Source of the DNA: CALDSL01 sp039810245
GTDB taxonomy: Bacteria > Chloroflexota > Anaerolineae > Anaerolineales > Anaerolineaceae
Assembly: GCA_039810245.1 (NCBI GenBank)
Contig: JBDHWQ010000001.1
Coordinates: 310,001-374,000, forward strand
DNA length: 64,000 bases
Reading direction: 5' to 3'
How positions within the stretch are numbered: position 1 is the stretch's first letter; every line of letters starts with the position of its first letter. Positions 31,702 to 39,673 of this stretch are shown here, in pieces. The notes under the pieces were generated by a model that did no database searches, was not told where the DNA came from, and saw only the letters and a program-made list of their open reading frames with translations. The position numbers and the translations under genes were made by a program.

Positions 31702-31734
31702 ATTGTACTGTCAAACGCCGTGTTGTGATATATT
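31702..31734. promoter_or_regulatory. Divergent pair of probable leaderless promoters (tlyA / ubiA-like)
   Basis: On the minus strand TACAAT (31702-31707) ends 6 nt before the tlyA ATG; on the plus strand TATATT (31729-31734) ends 6 nt before the ubiA-like ATG at 31741. Neither gene has a Shine-Dalgarno. With normal spacing, transcription would start at the A of each ATG. The -35 regions are poor (TTGTAC at 31703-31708 is one plus-strand option and overlaps the tlyA -10), so the two promoters may compete. Confidence 0.5.
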
Positions 31735-31740
31735 AAACCC

Positions 31741-32610
31741 ATGTTGAGAGCCCTGATCAAAACCATGCGTATCCGCCAGTGGCCGAAGAACGGGTTCATC
31801 CTGGCGGCGCTGGTGTTTGATCGCCAGCTCACCAACCCGGTAGCCCTGTCCCGCACCCTGGCAGGGTTCGTCTTGTTCTGTTTTCTGTCCAGCGTGGTCT
31901 ATATCCTCAACGATATCCTCGACGGAGAAGCCGACCGCCAGCATCCCACCAAGCGCAACCGCCCCATCGCCAGCGGGCGGCTGCCCGTTTCCACCGCGGT
32001 GGCCGCGGCGGTAGGATTCGTGCTGGCCACGTTGACCCTGGCCTATCTTCTTTCGCCGGTGTTCCTGGCCATCAGTGTTGCCTACTTCCTGCTCAACCTG
32101 GCCTATTCCATGTCGCTCAAGCACGTGCCGCTGATTGACGTGCTGCTAATCGCCGCCGGGTTCGTATTGCGCGTGGCCGCCGGCGTCAGCCTGATCCAGG
32201 TGGAGCGCTTTTCGCCGTGGTTGTATGTGGTGACCATCCTGCTGGCGCTGTATCTGGGTTTTGGCAAGCGCCGCGCCGAGTTGAACCTGGATGCCGGCGA
32301 TCCGGCCACCTACCGGCGCGTGCTGGATGGCTACAATATCCCCTTCCTCGACCAGCTCATCACCATCGTTTCGGCCACCACCATCATCACCTACAGCCTG
32401 TATACCTTTTCGGCCCCCAACCTGCCAGCCAATCACACCATGATGCTCACCATCCCGTTTGTGCTGTACGGGGTGTTCCGCTACCTGTACCTGATCCAGA
32501 TCAAGCAGGAAGGCGGCGCGCCGGAAGAGCTGTTGCTCACCGACCGCCCACTGCAGATCACCATCCTGCTGTTTGGCCTGACGGTGATCGCCGTCCTGTA
32601 TCTTTCCTGA
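31741..32610 (+). CDS. UbiA-family prenyltransferase, decaprenyl-phosphate phosphoribosyltransferase-like
   Basis: 289 residues, about nine membrane helices. The first Asp-rich motif (NDILDGEADRQHPTKRNRP, residues 57-75) and the second (SLKHVPLIDVLLIAAGFVLR) match enzymes that move 5-phosphoribose from PRPP to a polyprenyl phosphate, as in mycobacterial DPPR synthase. That step starts decaprenylphosphoryl-ribose/arabinose synthesis, whose products feed GT-C transferases. It heads an operon with mevalonate kinase (14 bp away) and isopentenyl phosphate kinase, which would supply its prenyl substrate. A different acceptor, as in other UbiA branches, cannot be excluded. Confidence 0.85.
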   Translation: MLRALIKTMRIRQWPKNGFILAALVFDRQLTNPVALSRTLAGFVLFCFLSSVVYILNDILDGEADRQHPTKRNRPIASGRLPVSTAVAAAVGFVLATLTLAYLLSPVFLAISVAYFLLNLAYSMSLKHVPLIDVLLIAAGFVLRVAAGVSLIQVERFSPWLYVVTILLALYLGFGKRRAELNLDAGDPATYRRVLDGYNIPFLDQLITIVSATTIITYSLYTFSAPNLPANHTMMLTIPFVLYGVFRYLYLIQIKQEGGAPEELLLTDRPLQITILLFGLTVIAVLYLS

Positions 32611-32624
32611 GCGCGGGGGGAAGT

Positions 32625-33596
32625 ATGCCAGCCATCACGGCATCGGCTCCTGGAAAAATCATCTTGCTGGGCGAACACGCGGTGGTATACGGCCACCCGG
32701 CGCTGGCCATCCCGGTGCACCAGGTGCAGGCCAAAGTGACAGCCAGCGCCGATATCGGCGTGCCGCGCGGGCGCATACGCATCCTTTCGCCCAAAATCCA
32801 CATTGACACAGAGCGCGGCCTGCTGGCCGACGATCACCCGCTTTCGCTGGCGATTGATGGCGCGCTGCGCGCGGTAGGCGTGGAGCAGCCGCCCGCGCTG
32901 CTGTTGCGCATCGATTCAACCCTGCCGGTCGCGGCCGGTTTGGGCTCCGGCGCGGCGGTCTCTGTGGCGCTGATCCGTGCGCTCACCGCGTTTTTGGGTT
33001 ACCCGCTGCCGGATGCTGAAGTGAACGCGCTGGCCTACACTGTGGAGCAGCGGTTGCACGGCACGCCATCCGGCATCGACAACACCGTGATCACCTACGC
33101 GCGGCCGATCTTCTACCAGCGCGAGCACGGCTTCCAGCCGCTTACAGTGGGCGCGCCGCTGACCTTTGTCATCGGCGACACGGGCGTGCGCAGCCCAACG
33201 CGCGAGGCCGTGGCCGCCGTACGCCAGGACTGGCAGGCCGAACCGGCGCGCAGCGAGGCGCTGTTCGCCCACATCGCGCGCATCGTGATCGAAGGCCGCG
33301 CCGCGTTGGAAGGCGGCCGCCCGCAAACTTTGGGCAGCCTGATGAACGAAGACCAGCGCTGCCTGGCCGCGCTGAACGTTTCCAGCCCAGAGCTGGAGCG
33401 GCTGGTGGGCACGGCACTGGATGCCGGCGCGCTGGGGGCCAAGCTATCCGGCGGCGGGCGCGGCGGCAATATGATCGCGCTGGTAACCCCCGAACGCGCC
33501 AAAGCCATTGCGTCTGCGCTGCAGGCGGCCGGGGCGGTGCGCGTGCTCACCACCCGGCTGCTGGCCGAGCCGGCGCGCGAGGTGCAGCATGACTGA
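32625..33596 (+). CDS. mvk: Mevalonate kinase (GHMP family)
   Basis: 323 residues from the ATG at 32625, preceded by a purine-rich GGGGGGAAG. It phosphorylates mevalonate to 5-phosphomevalonate with ATP. SAPGKIILLGEHAVVYGHPA at the N-terminus, the glycine-rich ATP loop PVAAGLGSGAAVS (101-113) and the C-terminal GAKLSGGGRGGNMIAL are all intact, as is TPSGIDN around the substrate-binding region. The stop overlaps the isopentenyl phosphate kinase start by 8 bp. With that neighbour it points to a mevalonate route rather than only the MEP route; the decarboxylase that should link the two kinases is not in this window. Confidence 0.94.
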   Translation: MPAITASAPGKIILLGEHAVVYGHPALAIPVHQVQAKVTASADIGVPRGRIRILSPKIHIDTERGLLADDHPLSLAIDGALRAVGVEQPPALLLRIDSTLPVAAGLGSGAAVSVALIRALTAFLGYPLPDAEVNALAYTVEQRLHGTPSGIDNTVITYARPIFYQREHGFQPLTVGAPLTFVIGDTGVRSPTREAVAAVRQDWQAEPARSEALFAHIARIVIEGRAALEGGRPQTLGSLMNEDQRCLAALNVSSPELERLVGTALDAGALGAKLSGGGRGGNMIALVTPERAKAIASALQAAGAVRVLTTRLLAEPAREVQHD

Positions 33597-34386
33597 CCTA
33601 ACGCTGCTCAAGCTGGGCGGCTCGCTGATCACCGACAAGCTGCGCGAGCGCGCGCCGCGCGCCGAGGTGCTGGCGCGTCTGGCGGATGAAATCCGCGCCG
33701 CGTTGGAGCAGCGCCCGGACCTGCGGCTAGTGCTCGGCCACGGCTCGGGCTCGTTCGGCCACGTGCCCGCGCGGCGCTACGGCACGCGCGGCGGCGTGCG
33801 CACGCCCGAACAATGGCGCGGCTTTGTGGCTGTATGGCAGCAGGCGCGCGCGCTCAACCAGATCGTAGTCGAGGCTCTGCTGGACGCTGGCCTGCCGGCG
33901 ATCGCCCTGCCGCCATCCGCCGCGGTGTTGGCCGAGGACGGCCGGGTGAAGGAATGGCCGCTGGCGCCGCTCACCGCCGCGCTGGACCACAGGTTGGTCC
34001 CGGTGATTAATGGCGATGTTATCTTTGACACCCTGCGCGGCGGGACCATCCTCTCCACCGAAGACCTGTTCCTGCACGTCGCGCGTTGCCTGCACCCGCG
34101 GCGTATTCTGTTGGCCGGGCTGGAAGATGGCGTGTATGAAGACTTTCCTGCCCGCACCCGGCGCGTCGAGCGCATCACGCCGCGTAACTTTGATACCGTG
34201 CTGCCCTTTCTGGGCCAATCCGCCGGCGTAGACGTGACCGGCGGCATGGCCGGCAAGGTGCGCAGCCTGGTAGAGCTGGCGCGCGAGGATGCGCGGATCG
34301 AAACCTGGATCTTTTCCGGCGAGCAGCCCGGCGCAGTACAGGCCGCGCTGCTGGGCGAGGCGCGTGGCACGCGCATATCTGCATAA
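33589..34386 (+). CDS. ipk: Isopentenyl phosphate kinase
   Basis: 265-residue amino-acid-kinase-fold enzyme that phosphorylates isopentenyl phosphate to IPP. The start MTDLTLLKLGGSLITDK at 33589 overlaps the mevalonate kinase stop; extending the frame upstream only reads that gene in another frame. The glycine-rich LGHGSGSFGH (49-58) contains His58, matching the catalytic His of archaeal enzymes, and VINGDVIFD and DVTGGMAGKV complete the nucleotide site. This enzyme marks the alternative mevalonate pathway seen in most Archaea and some Chloroflexi (Roseiflexus has a characterised phosphomevalonate decarboxylase and IPK). Confidence 0.93.
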   Translation: MTDLTLLKLGGSLITDKLRERAPRAEVLARLADEIRAALEQRPDLRLVLGHGSGSFGHVPARRYGTRGGVRTPEQWRGFVAVWQQARALNQIVVEALLDAGLPAIALPPSAAVLAEDGRVKEWPLAPLTAALDHRLVPVINGDVIFDTLRGGTILSTEDLFLHVARCLHPRRILLAGLEDGVYEDFPARTRRVERITPRNFDTVLPFLGQSAGVDVTGGMAGKVRSLVELAREDARIETWIFSGEQPGAVQAALLGEARGTRISA

Positions 34387-34406
34387 CCAATTATTGGGAG
34401 GTTCGT

Positions 34407-35558
34407 GTGTACTACAACCGTGAAATTCTGGAAACCCACGAGGATCAAGCCCTCGCTCCGTACGCGGCACACAGCCGCAATTCCAAGGGACGCGTTTTCC
34501 CCGACGATGAGCCGGATTACCGTACCGCGTTCCAGCGCGACCGCGACCGCATCATCCACACAACCGCATTCCGGCGGCTGGAATACAAAACCCAGGTCTT
34601 CATCAACTATGAGGGCGACTACTACCGCACGCGGCTGACGCACACCCTGGAGGTGGCGCAGATCGGGCGCACGCTGGCGCGCGCGCTAGGCGCCAACGAA
34701 GACCTGGTGGAAGCCATCTGCCTGGCGCACGACCTGGGCCACCCGCCCTTCGGACACTCGGGCGAGGTGATTCTGGCGCGGCTGATGCGCGACTACGGCG
34801 GCTTCGATCACAACAAACAGTCGTTCCGCATCGTCACCGAGCTGGAAAAACGCTACCCCGATTTCCCCGGCCTCAACCTGACCTACGAAGTCCTGGAAGG
34901 CATGGTCAAGCACGAGACTGAGTACGACATCTCCGACGCGCGCGATTTTTCGCCCAACCTGCGCGGCAACCTGGAAGCGCAGATCACCAACGTCGCCGAC
35001 GAGCTGGCCTACACCGCCCACGACCTGGACGACGGCCTGCGTTCGGGGATGATCACCACCGCCATGCTGGCCGGCATGCCGCTGTGGGAAATCGTTTTGG
35101 AGAGCGTGGGCTGGCGCAGCGGGCAGATCGACGAGCTGATGCGCCACCGCATCATTCGCAGGCTGATTGGCGTAGAGATGGATAATATGGTGACCACCAC
35201 CGCGCAGCGGCTGCGCGAAAGTGGTGTACGCTCGGTTGATGAATTGCAGCGCCTGCCCTATAATGTAGTGGGGTTTAGCGAAGAACGCCACACTCAGAAC
35301 CGGGTGCTGAAAGACTTCCTGTATGCCAACCTGTACCGCCACTACCGCGTGGTACGCATGGCGGTAAAGGCTGAACGCATCCTGAGCGACATGTTTGCGT
35401 ATTACCGCGCGGAGCCAACCACGCTGCCCAAACACGTTCAGGTCACCATTCCAGAACGCGGCCTGGAGCGTACCATCTGCGATTACATCGCCGGTATGAC
35501 CGACCGCTTTGCGATTGAAGAACACCAGAAATTATTCGATCCCAATATGCTGCCCTGA
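34407..35558 (+). CDS. dgt: dGTPase-like dNTP triphosphohydrolase (HD domain)
   Basis: 383 residues, starting at a GTG with GGGAGG 5 nt before it. Hydrolyses dGTP or other dNTPs to nucleoside and triphosphate, helping balance DNA precursors. The metal-binding HD residues are seen at THTLEVAQ (His79), CLAHDLGHPPFGHSGE (His108/Asp109) and later NVADELAYTAHDLDD. The N-terminal RDRDRIIHTTAFRRLEYKTQ matches the family. It lies 20 bp after isopentenyl phosphate kinase and is probably co-transcribed. Confidence 0.92.
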   Translation: MYYNREILETHEDQALAPYAAHSRNSKGRVFPDDEPDYRTAFQRDRDRIIHTTAFRRLEYKTQVFINYEGDYYRTRLTHTLEVAQIGRTLARALGANEDLVEAICLAHDLGHPPFGHSGEVILARLMRDYGGFDHNKQSFRIVTELEKRYPDFPGLNLTYEVLEGMVKHETEYDISDARDFSPNLRGNLEAQITNVADELAYTAHDLDDGLRSGMITTAMLAGMPLWEIVLESVGWRSGQIDELMRHRIIRRLIGVEMDNMVTTTAQRLRESGVRSVDELQRLPYNVVGFSEERHTQNRVLKDFLYANLYRHYRVVRMAVKAERILSDMFAYYRAEPTTLPKHVQVTIPERGLERTICDYIAGMTDRFAIEEHQKLFDPNMLP

Positions 35559-35610
35559 TCGCGGGCTGCGCCGGGACGGATATCCATTGCCATTGTTTGC
35601 AGGAGCACGT

Positions 35611-36078
35611 ATGACGGAACAGCCATCCTATTTAACCGCGGAAGGCGCGGAACGACTGCGCAAAGAACTGGAAGAATTGAAAGGCCCGCAGCGCGAAGCG
35701 CTGGCGCAGCGCCTGCGCGCCGCCATCCAGCAGGGCGACCTTTCGGAAAATGCGGATTACTCCGCGGCCAAAGAAGAGCAGGGCTTCCTGGAAGGGCGCA
35801 TCCAGGAGCTGGAGCGCATCCTGGGTAACGTGGTGATCATTGACCCCAACGCCACACGCGACCGGGTGGACATCGGTGCGCGCATCACCATCCAGGAAGC
35901 CGGATTTGAGCCGGAAGAGTATTACATGGTAGGCCCCAAAGAAGCTGACCCGGTGAACGGGCGCATCTCACACGAATCGCCCATCGGAAAAGCTTTGCTG
36001 GGACACCGTGAAGGTGACGAAGTCGTCGTCGAAACTCCCGGCGGGGCAATTCAGCTGAAAATCCTGAAGATCGAGTAA
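35611..36078 (+). CDS. greA: Transcription elongation factor GreA
   Basis: 155 residues, full family length. Rescues backtracked RNA polymerase by stimulating transcript cleavage. The N-terminal coiled coil (LTAEGAERLRKELEELKGPQ ... SENADYSAAKEEQGFLEGR) includes the acidic tip, and the C-terminal FKBP-like domain ends ISHESPIGKALLGHREGDEV. AGGAGC precedes the ATG at 35611, 52 bp after dgt. A strong terminator follows immediately, so it closes the operon. Confidence 0.97.
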   Translation: MTEQPSYLTAEGAERLRKELEELKGPQREALAQRLRAAIQQGDLSENADYSAAKEEQGFLEGRIQELERILGNVVIIDPNATRDRVDIGARITIQEAGFEPEEYYMVGPKEADPVNGRISHESPIGKALLGHREGDEVVVETPGGAIQLKILKIE

Positions 36079-36081
36079 GCC

Positions 36082-36136
36082 AGTGAAATCAAAAACTCCC
36101 CGTGAGGCAAGCTCACGGGGAGTTTTTGATTTCACT
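36082..36136. terminator. Bidirectional terminator between greA and the opposing gene
   Basis: A perfect 25-bp inverted repeat (36082-36106 and 36112-36136) with a 5-nt loop; the core is CTCCCCGTGAG, with AAAAA/TTTTT inside the stem on either side. It sits 3 bp past the greA stop and shares its last base with the stop codon of the minus-strand gene, so it serves both convergent genes. Confidence 0.95.
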
Positions 36137-37194
36137 TAAACCTTCAACTGCTTTTGCCAGATGGAAAGCTCCAGGGTCAGGTTTTCGAAGTAGCTCTCGG
36201 GCGGCAGCGGACCGGAGCCGTAGCCCATGTTGATCACACGCGCGCGCAGTACCAGCGTGGCGGTTTCCAGCTCGATGGGCTGGTCGTCGGGCATCAACAG
36301 TACCGGCTCGCCCTTCGATTCCAACCGCTGGCGGATGGTGGGGTCGTTGAAGGCGTAGCCGCTCATCAGCACCTTGGTCACGGTCTGGATATCATTCTTA
36401 TCGAACAGCCAGACTTCAAACGCGGTGACCTTCTTTGGCTCGCCCACGCCCACCGTCTCGGAGATGCCCACGCCGCATTCGCCCAGGAACTCACCGGTGG
36501 GTGCGTCGATGCTGAACGAGTCGTCATACAGCTCGTCGCCGGCCAGGTAGGTGGTAGTGAACTGCACCACCGGGGCTTCTTCACCCAGCGCGGTGTAATC
36601 GGTGCGCGCCGCGGCGCGGCTGGCCTGGTGCGCCTGCCCCGCCAGCGAGAAGCTGGGACGGCCCTTGCGGAAGACGAACATGTACACCAGCGCGCCGGCA
36701 ATCACCAGCATGGCCACGCACAGCACCACCAGCGCGATGGTTAGCAGTGAGCTGCGCGGAGCCGCGGTGGGCGCGGGGGTCTGCACGGTTTCGGCGCCGG
36801 CCGGCTGCGTGGCCACCACCCCGCCGGGCGCCTGGGTTCCGGCCGGAGCGGCCGGGGCCGCGCCGGCGTTGACCAACTGATTGAATTTGGCGATATCGCC
36901 GGCGCTGGTAGCGCCCTGATTAATCTGCACGTCGCTGAGCAGCTCGGGGCCAACATCACCCAGCTCCTTCCAGCGCTGCATGGCCAGGGCCTGGTCTCCG
37001 TTGCGAGCATACGAATCAATCGTCATGCGCAGGTAATCCTGCTGCAGGTCACGGCGTACGTCGGAAATCGCCGCGTCGTACCACTGCACCGGCCAGATCC
37101 CCCAACCGATGATCAGGCCCAGGATTAAGCCGGCAATTCCCCCGAGCACTGCGATAACGACTGGTTTGTTCAGTTGCTCACGATATTTATCCAT
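36136..37194 (-). CDS. Two-TM membrane protein of unknown function
   Basis: 352 residues from the ATG at 37194 with GAGAGG 4-5 nt upstream. One membrane helix (about 10-32, AVLGGIAGLILGLIIGWGIW) precedes a helical domain, an Ala/Pro/Thr-rich linker, a second helix (about 150-175) and a cytoplasmic C-terminal beta-rich domain of about 150 residues (VVQFTTTYLAGDELYDDSFSID ... ATLVLRARVINMG). No family is recognised. The aromatic, charged YDAAISDVRRDLQQDYLRM after the first helix may be periplasmic. It stands alone with its own promoter. Confidence 0.75.
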   Translation of the reverse strand: MDKYREQLNKPVVIAVLGGIAGLILGLIIGWGIWPVQWYDAAISDVRRDLQQDYLRMTIDSYARNGDQALAMQRWKELGDVGPELLSDVQINQGATSAGDIAKFNQLVNAGAAPAAPAGTQAPGGVVATQPAGAETVQTPAPTAAPRSSLLTIALVVLCVAMLVIAGALVYMFVFRKGRPSFSLAGQAHQASRAAARTDYTALGEEAPVVQFTTTYLAGDELYDDSFSIDAPTGEFLGECGVGISETVGVGEPKKVTAFEVWLFDKNDIQTVTKVLMSGYAFNDPTIRQRLESKGEPVLLMPDDQPIELETATLVLRARVINMGYGSGPLPPESYFENLTLELSIWQKQLKV

Positions 37195-37267
37195 GATTCC
37201 TCTCCCGATGGACAGCCTGAAGGGCACGCGTTTGGTTCTGGTTATTTAACACTAGAACACCATGTCT

Positions 37268-37296
37268 ATTGTAGGACAAACGGCATGGCAAGGCAA
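37268..37296 (-). promoter_or_regulatory. Promoter for the two-TM protein
   Basis: Minus strand TTGCCT (37291-37296), 17-bp spacer, TACAAT (37268-37273), about 75 nt before the ATG at 37194. Confidence 0.6.
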
Positions 37297-37347
37297 CTCC
37301 CTTTACTTTACGAAAGTATCAGGAGTGCTCCATTTTTGATGCAAGGA

Positions 37348-39663
37348 TCATGCCGATTCTGTTTTTGGCTCGTTCAGTTGTTCCAGCAGGAAGGTTTCCT
37401 GGCAGCTCGTGCACTGCGCTTCGCGCTTGTTAGCGACCACCAGCAGCGCGCCGCAGCGCGGGCATGGCACGGGCAGTGGCTGTTTCCACGAGGTGAAATC
37501 GCACTGCGGGTAGTTGGCGCAGCCATAGAACACACGGCCCTTGCGCGTCTTGCGCATCACCAGCTCGCCGCCGTCCTTGGGGCAGGTCACGCCGATCTTT
37601 TCGAGCAGCGGTTCGGTGTGGCGGCACTGCGGGAAGTTACTGCAACTGATGAATTTCCCGTAACGCCCCCAGCGAATGACCAGCTCATTGCCGCAATCCG
37701 GACAGGCACGACCCACCTTTTCCAGTTCGGCCTTGGCTACCGGCATTTCGGCCTGGGCACGCTGCAACTGCGGTTCAAAGCGCCCATAAAAGTCGCGCAG
37801 GATGTCCGGCCACTCGCGGTCACCGGTAGCCACGCGGTCGAGATCTTCTTCCATATGCACGGTGAAGCCGGTGTCGATAATCTCAGGGAAGTGCTCCACC
37901 AGCAGGTTGTTGACCAGGACGCCGGTTTCGGTGGGCAGCAGCCGTTTGGCCTCGCGCAGCACGTAGCCGCGCTCCTGGATCGTGGAAAGGATCGGCGCGT
38001 AGGTCGACGGGCGGCCGATGCCGTATTCTTCGAGCGTTTGCACCAGCGTGGCCTCGGTGTAGCGCGGCGGTGGCTGGGTGAAGTGCTGTTCGGGCAGCAG
38101 GCGTACCAGTTTTTGCGCCTGGCCTTCGCTCAGGTTGACGGGGATGCGGGTGTTCTCGTTTTCAGCGTCGTCGGCGCGGAAGTCTTCGTCCTGGCTCTCT
38201 TCGTACACCACCAGGAAGCCGGGGAACTTGACCGTGGAGCCGGTAGCGCGCAGAAGGTAGGTGTGCGGCGCATTTTCGGTGGTCACATCCACGGAAAGCG
38301 TGTCAAACACCGCCGATTCCATCTGCGAGGCCACAAAGCGTTGCCAGATGAGCTGGTAGAGCTTGAACTGGTCGTTGGTCAGGTGGCCTTTCACCCGTTC
38401 GGGCAGGCGCAACACAGATGTGGGGCGCACGCACTCGTGCGCTTCCTGCGCGCCCACGGCGCGGGTCTTGTACTGCGGCGCGCTGGGCGGCAGATAATCC
38501 TTGCCATAAGTGTTGAGGATGTGATCGCGCGCTTCTTTGAGCGCGATTTCCGACACATTAGTCGAGTCGGTGCGCATGTACGTGATCAGGCCGGTGGTGC
38601 CGCCTTCGCCCACGTCGAGGCCTTCATATAACTGCTGCGCCAGGGCCATAGTGCGCCGCGCGGTGTACCCCAGGCGGCGCGAGGCTTCCTGCTGCAGCGT
38701 GGATGTGATGAATGGCGCGGCAGGCTTGCGGCGGCGCTCGCTGCGCTTGATCTTGGCGATGCGGTAGGCCGCGCGCTCCAGCTCTGTCACCACGGCCTGC
38801 GCGCTGGCCTGATCTGGCAGGTCCACGTCATTGTCGTCCACCTTCACCAGGCGGGTGAGGAATGTGGTCTTGCCGCCTTCGGGCTTCAGCTCGGCGTGAA
38901 TGGTCCAATACTCGCGCGGCACAAACGCTTCGATCTCACGCTCGCGGTCAACGATCAGCCTCAGCGCCACCGACTGGACGCGCCCGGCAGAAAGGCGGCT
39001 GCGAACCTTTTCCCACAGGATGGGGCTGATGCTGTAACCTACCAGCCGGTCGAGGATGCGGCGCGCCTGCTGCGCGTCTACCAGGTCCATGTTGATGTCG
39101 CGCGGGTGCGCAAACGCATCCGCCACCGCGGGCTGGGTGATCTCATGGAATACTACGCGGTGTGTGCGCTGCGGGTCAATCGCCGCGGCTTCCATCAGAT
39201 GCCAGGCAATCGCCTCGCCTTCGCGGTCAGGGTCCGTTGCCAGGTAGATCTGATCCGCCTTGGCGGCCAGCTCTTTCAGCTCTTTAACCACCTGGCGTTT
39301 CTCGTTGGGCACGCGATATTTGGGCTGGAAATTATTATCCACGTCTACCGATAGCTCGGAGCGCAGCAGGTCGCGCACGTGGCCCACGGAAGCGCGCACG
39401 GTGTAACCCTTGCCAAGGAAGCGCCCCACGGTGCGCGCCTTCGCCGGCGATTCGACGATCACCAGCTTGCCATCCCGCCGCTGCGCGCGTTCTTTGGCCG
39501 GGGCTTTCAGCCCGGCGTGCGCCTCGGTGCGCCCGGTGCGGTATAGTTTGGTGCCGCACACGCCGCACACACCGCGCGTTACCGGCGCGCCGGCGGAGTT
39601 GAAATCCGCCACCGGGTCCATCATTTCTCGCTTGGTCTTACACTTGATGCAATACGCTTCCAA
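37348..39663 (-). CDS. topA: DNA topoisomerase I with N-terminal DUF5679 zinc ribbon
   Basis: 771-residue type IA topoisomerase that relaxes negative supercoils. Before the TOPRIM domain (KLVIVESPAKARTVGRFLGK from about residue 66; DPDREGE metal site at 144-150) there is an extra zinc ribbon with Cys5/Cys8 and Cys33/Cys36, a match to DUF5679. The catalytic Tyr362 lies in GLITYMRTDST. Three Cys4 zinc fingers follow at the C-terminus (CPDCGNELV, CPKDGGELV, CPRCGALLV). It follows the mannose-1-phosphate guanylyltransferase gene after 10 bp. The N-terminal ribbon is unusual compared with E. coli TopA and may add DNA or protein contacts. Confidence 0.96.
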   Translation of the reverse strand: MEAYCIKCKTKREMMDPVADFNSAGAPVTRGVCGVCGTKLYRTGRTEAHAGLKAPAKERAQRRDGKLVIVESPAKARTVGRFLGKGYTVRASVGHVRDLLRSELSVDVDNNFQPKYRVPNEKRQVVKELKELAAKADQIYLATDPDREGEAIAWHLMEAAAIDPQRTHRVVFHEITQPAVADAFAHPRDINMDLVDAQQARRILDRLVGYSISPILWEKVRSRLSAGRVQSVALRLIVDREREIEAFVPREYWTIHAELKPEGGKTTFLTRLVKVDDNDVDLPDQASAQAVVTELERAAYRIAKIKRSERRRKPAAPFITSTLQQEASRRLGYTARRTMALAQQLYEGLDVGEGGTTGLITYMRTDSTNVSEIALKEARDHILNTYGKDYLPPSAPQYKTRAVGAQEAHECVRPTSVLRLPERVKGHLTNDQFKLYQLIWQRFVASQMESAVFDTLSVDVTTENAPHTYLLRATGSTVKFPGFLVVYEESQDEDFRADDAENENTRIPVNLSEGQAQKLVRLLPEQHFTQPPPRYTEATLVQTLEEYGIGRPSTYAPILSTIQERGYVLREAKRLLPTETGVLVNNLLVEHFPEIIDTGFTVHMEEDLDRVATGDREWPDILRDFYGRFEPQLQRAQAEMPVAKAELEKVGRACPDCGNELVIRWGRYGKFISCSNFPQCRHTEPLLEKIGVTCPKDGGELVMRKTRKGRVFYGCANYPQCDFTSWKQPLPVPCPRCGALLVVANKREAQCTSCQETFLLEQLNEPKTESA

Positions 39664-39673
39664 AATTATTCTC

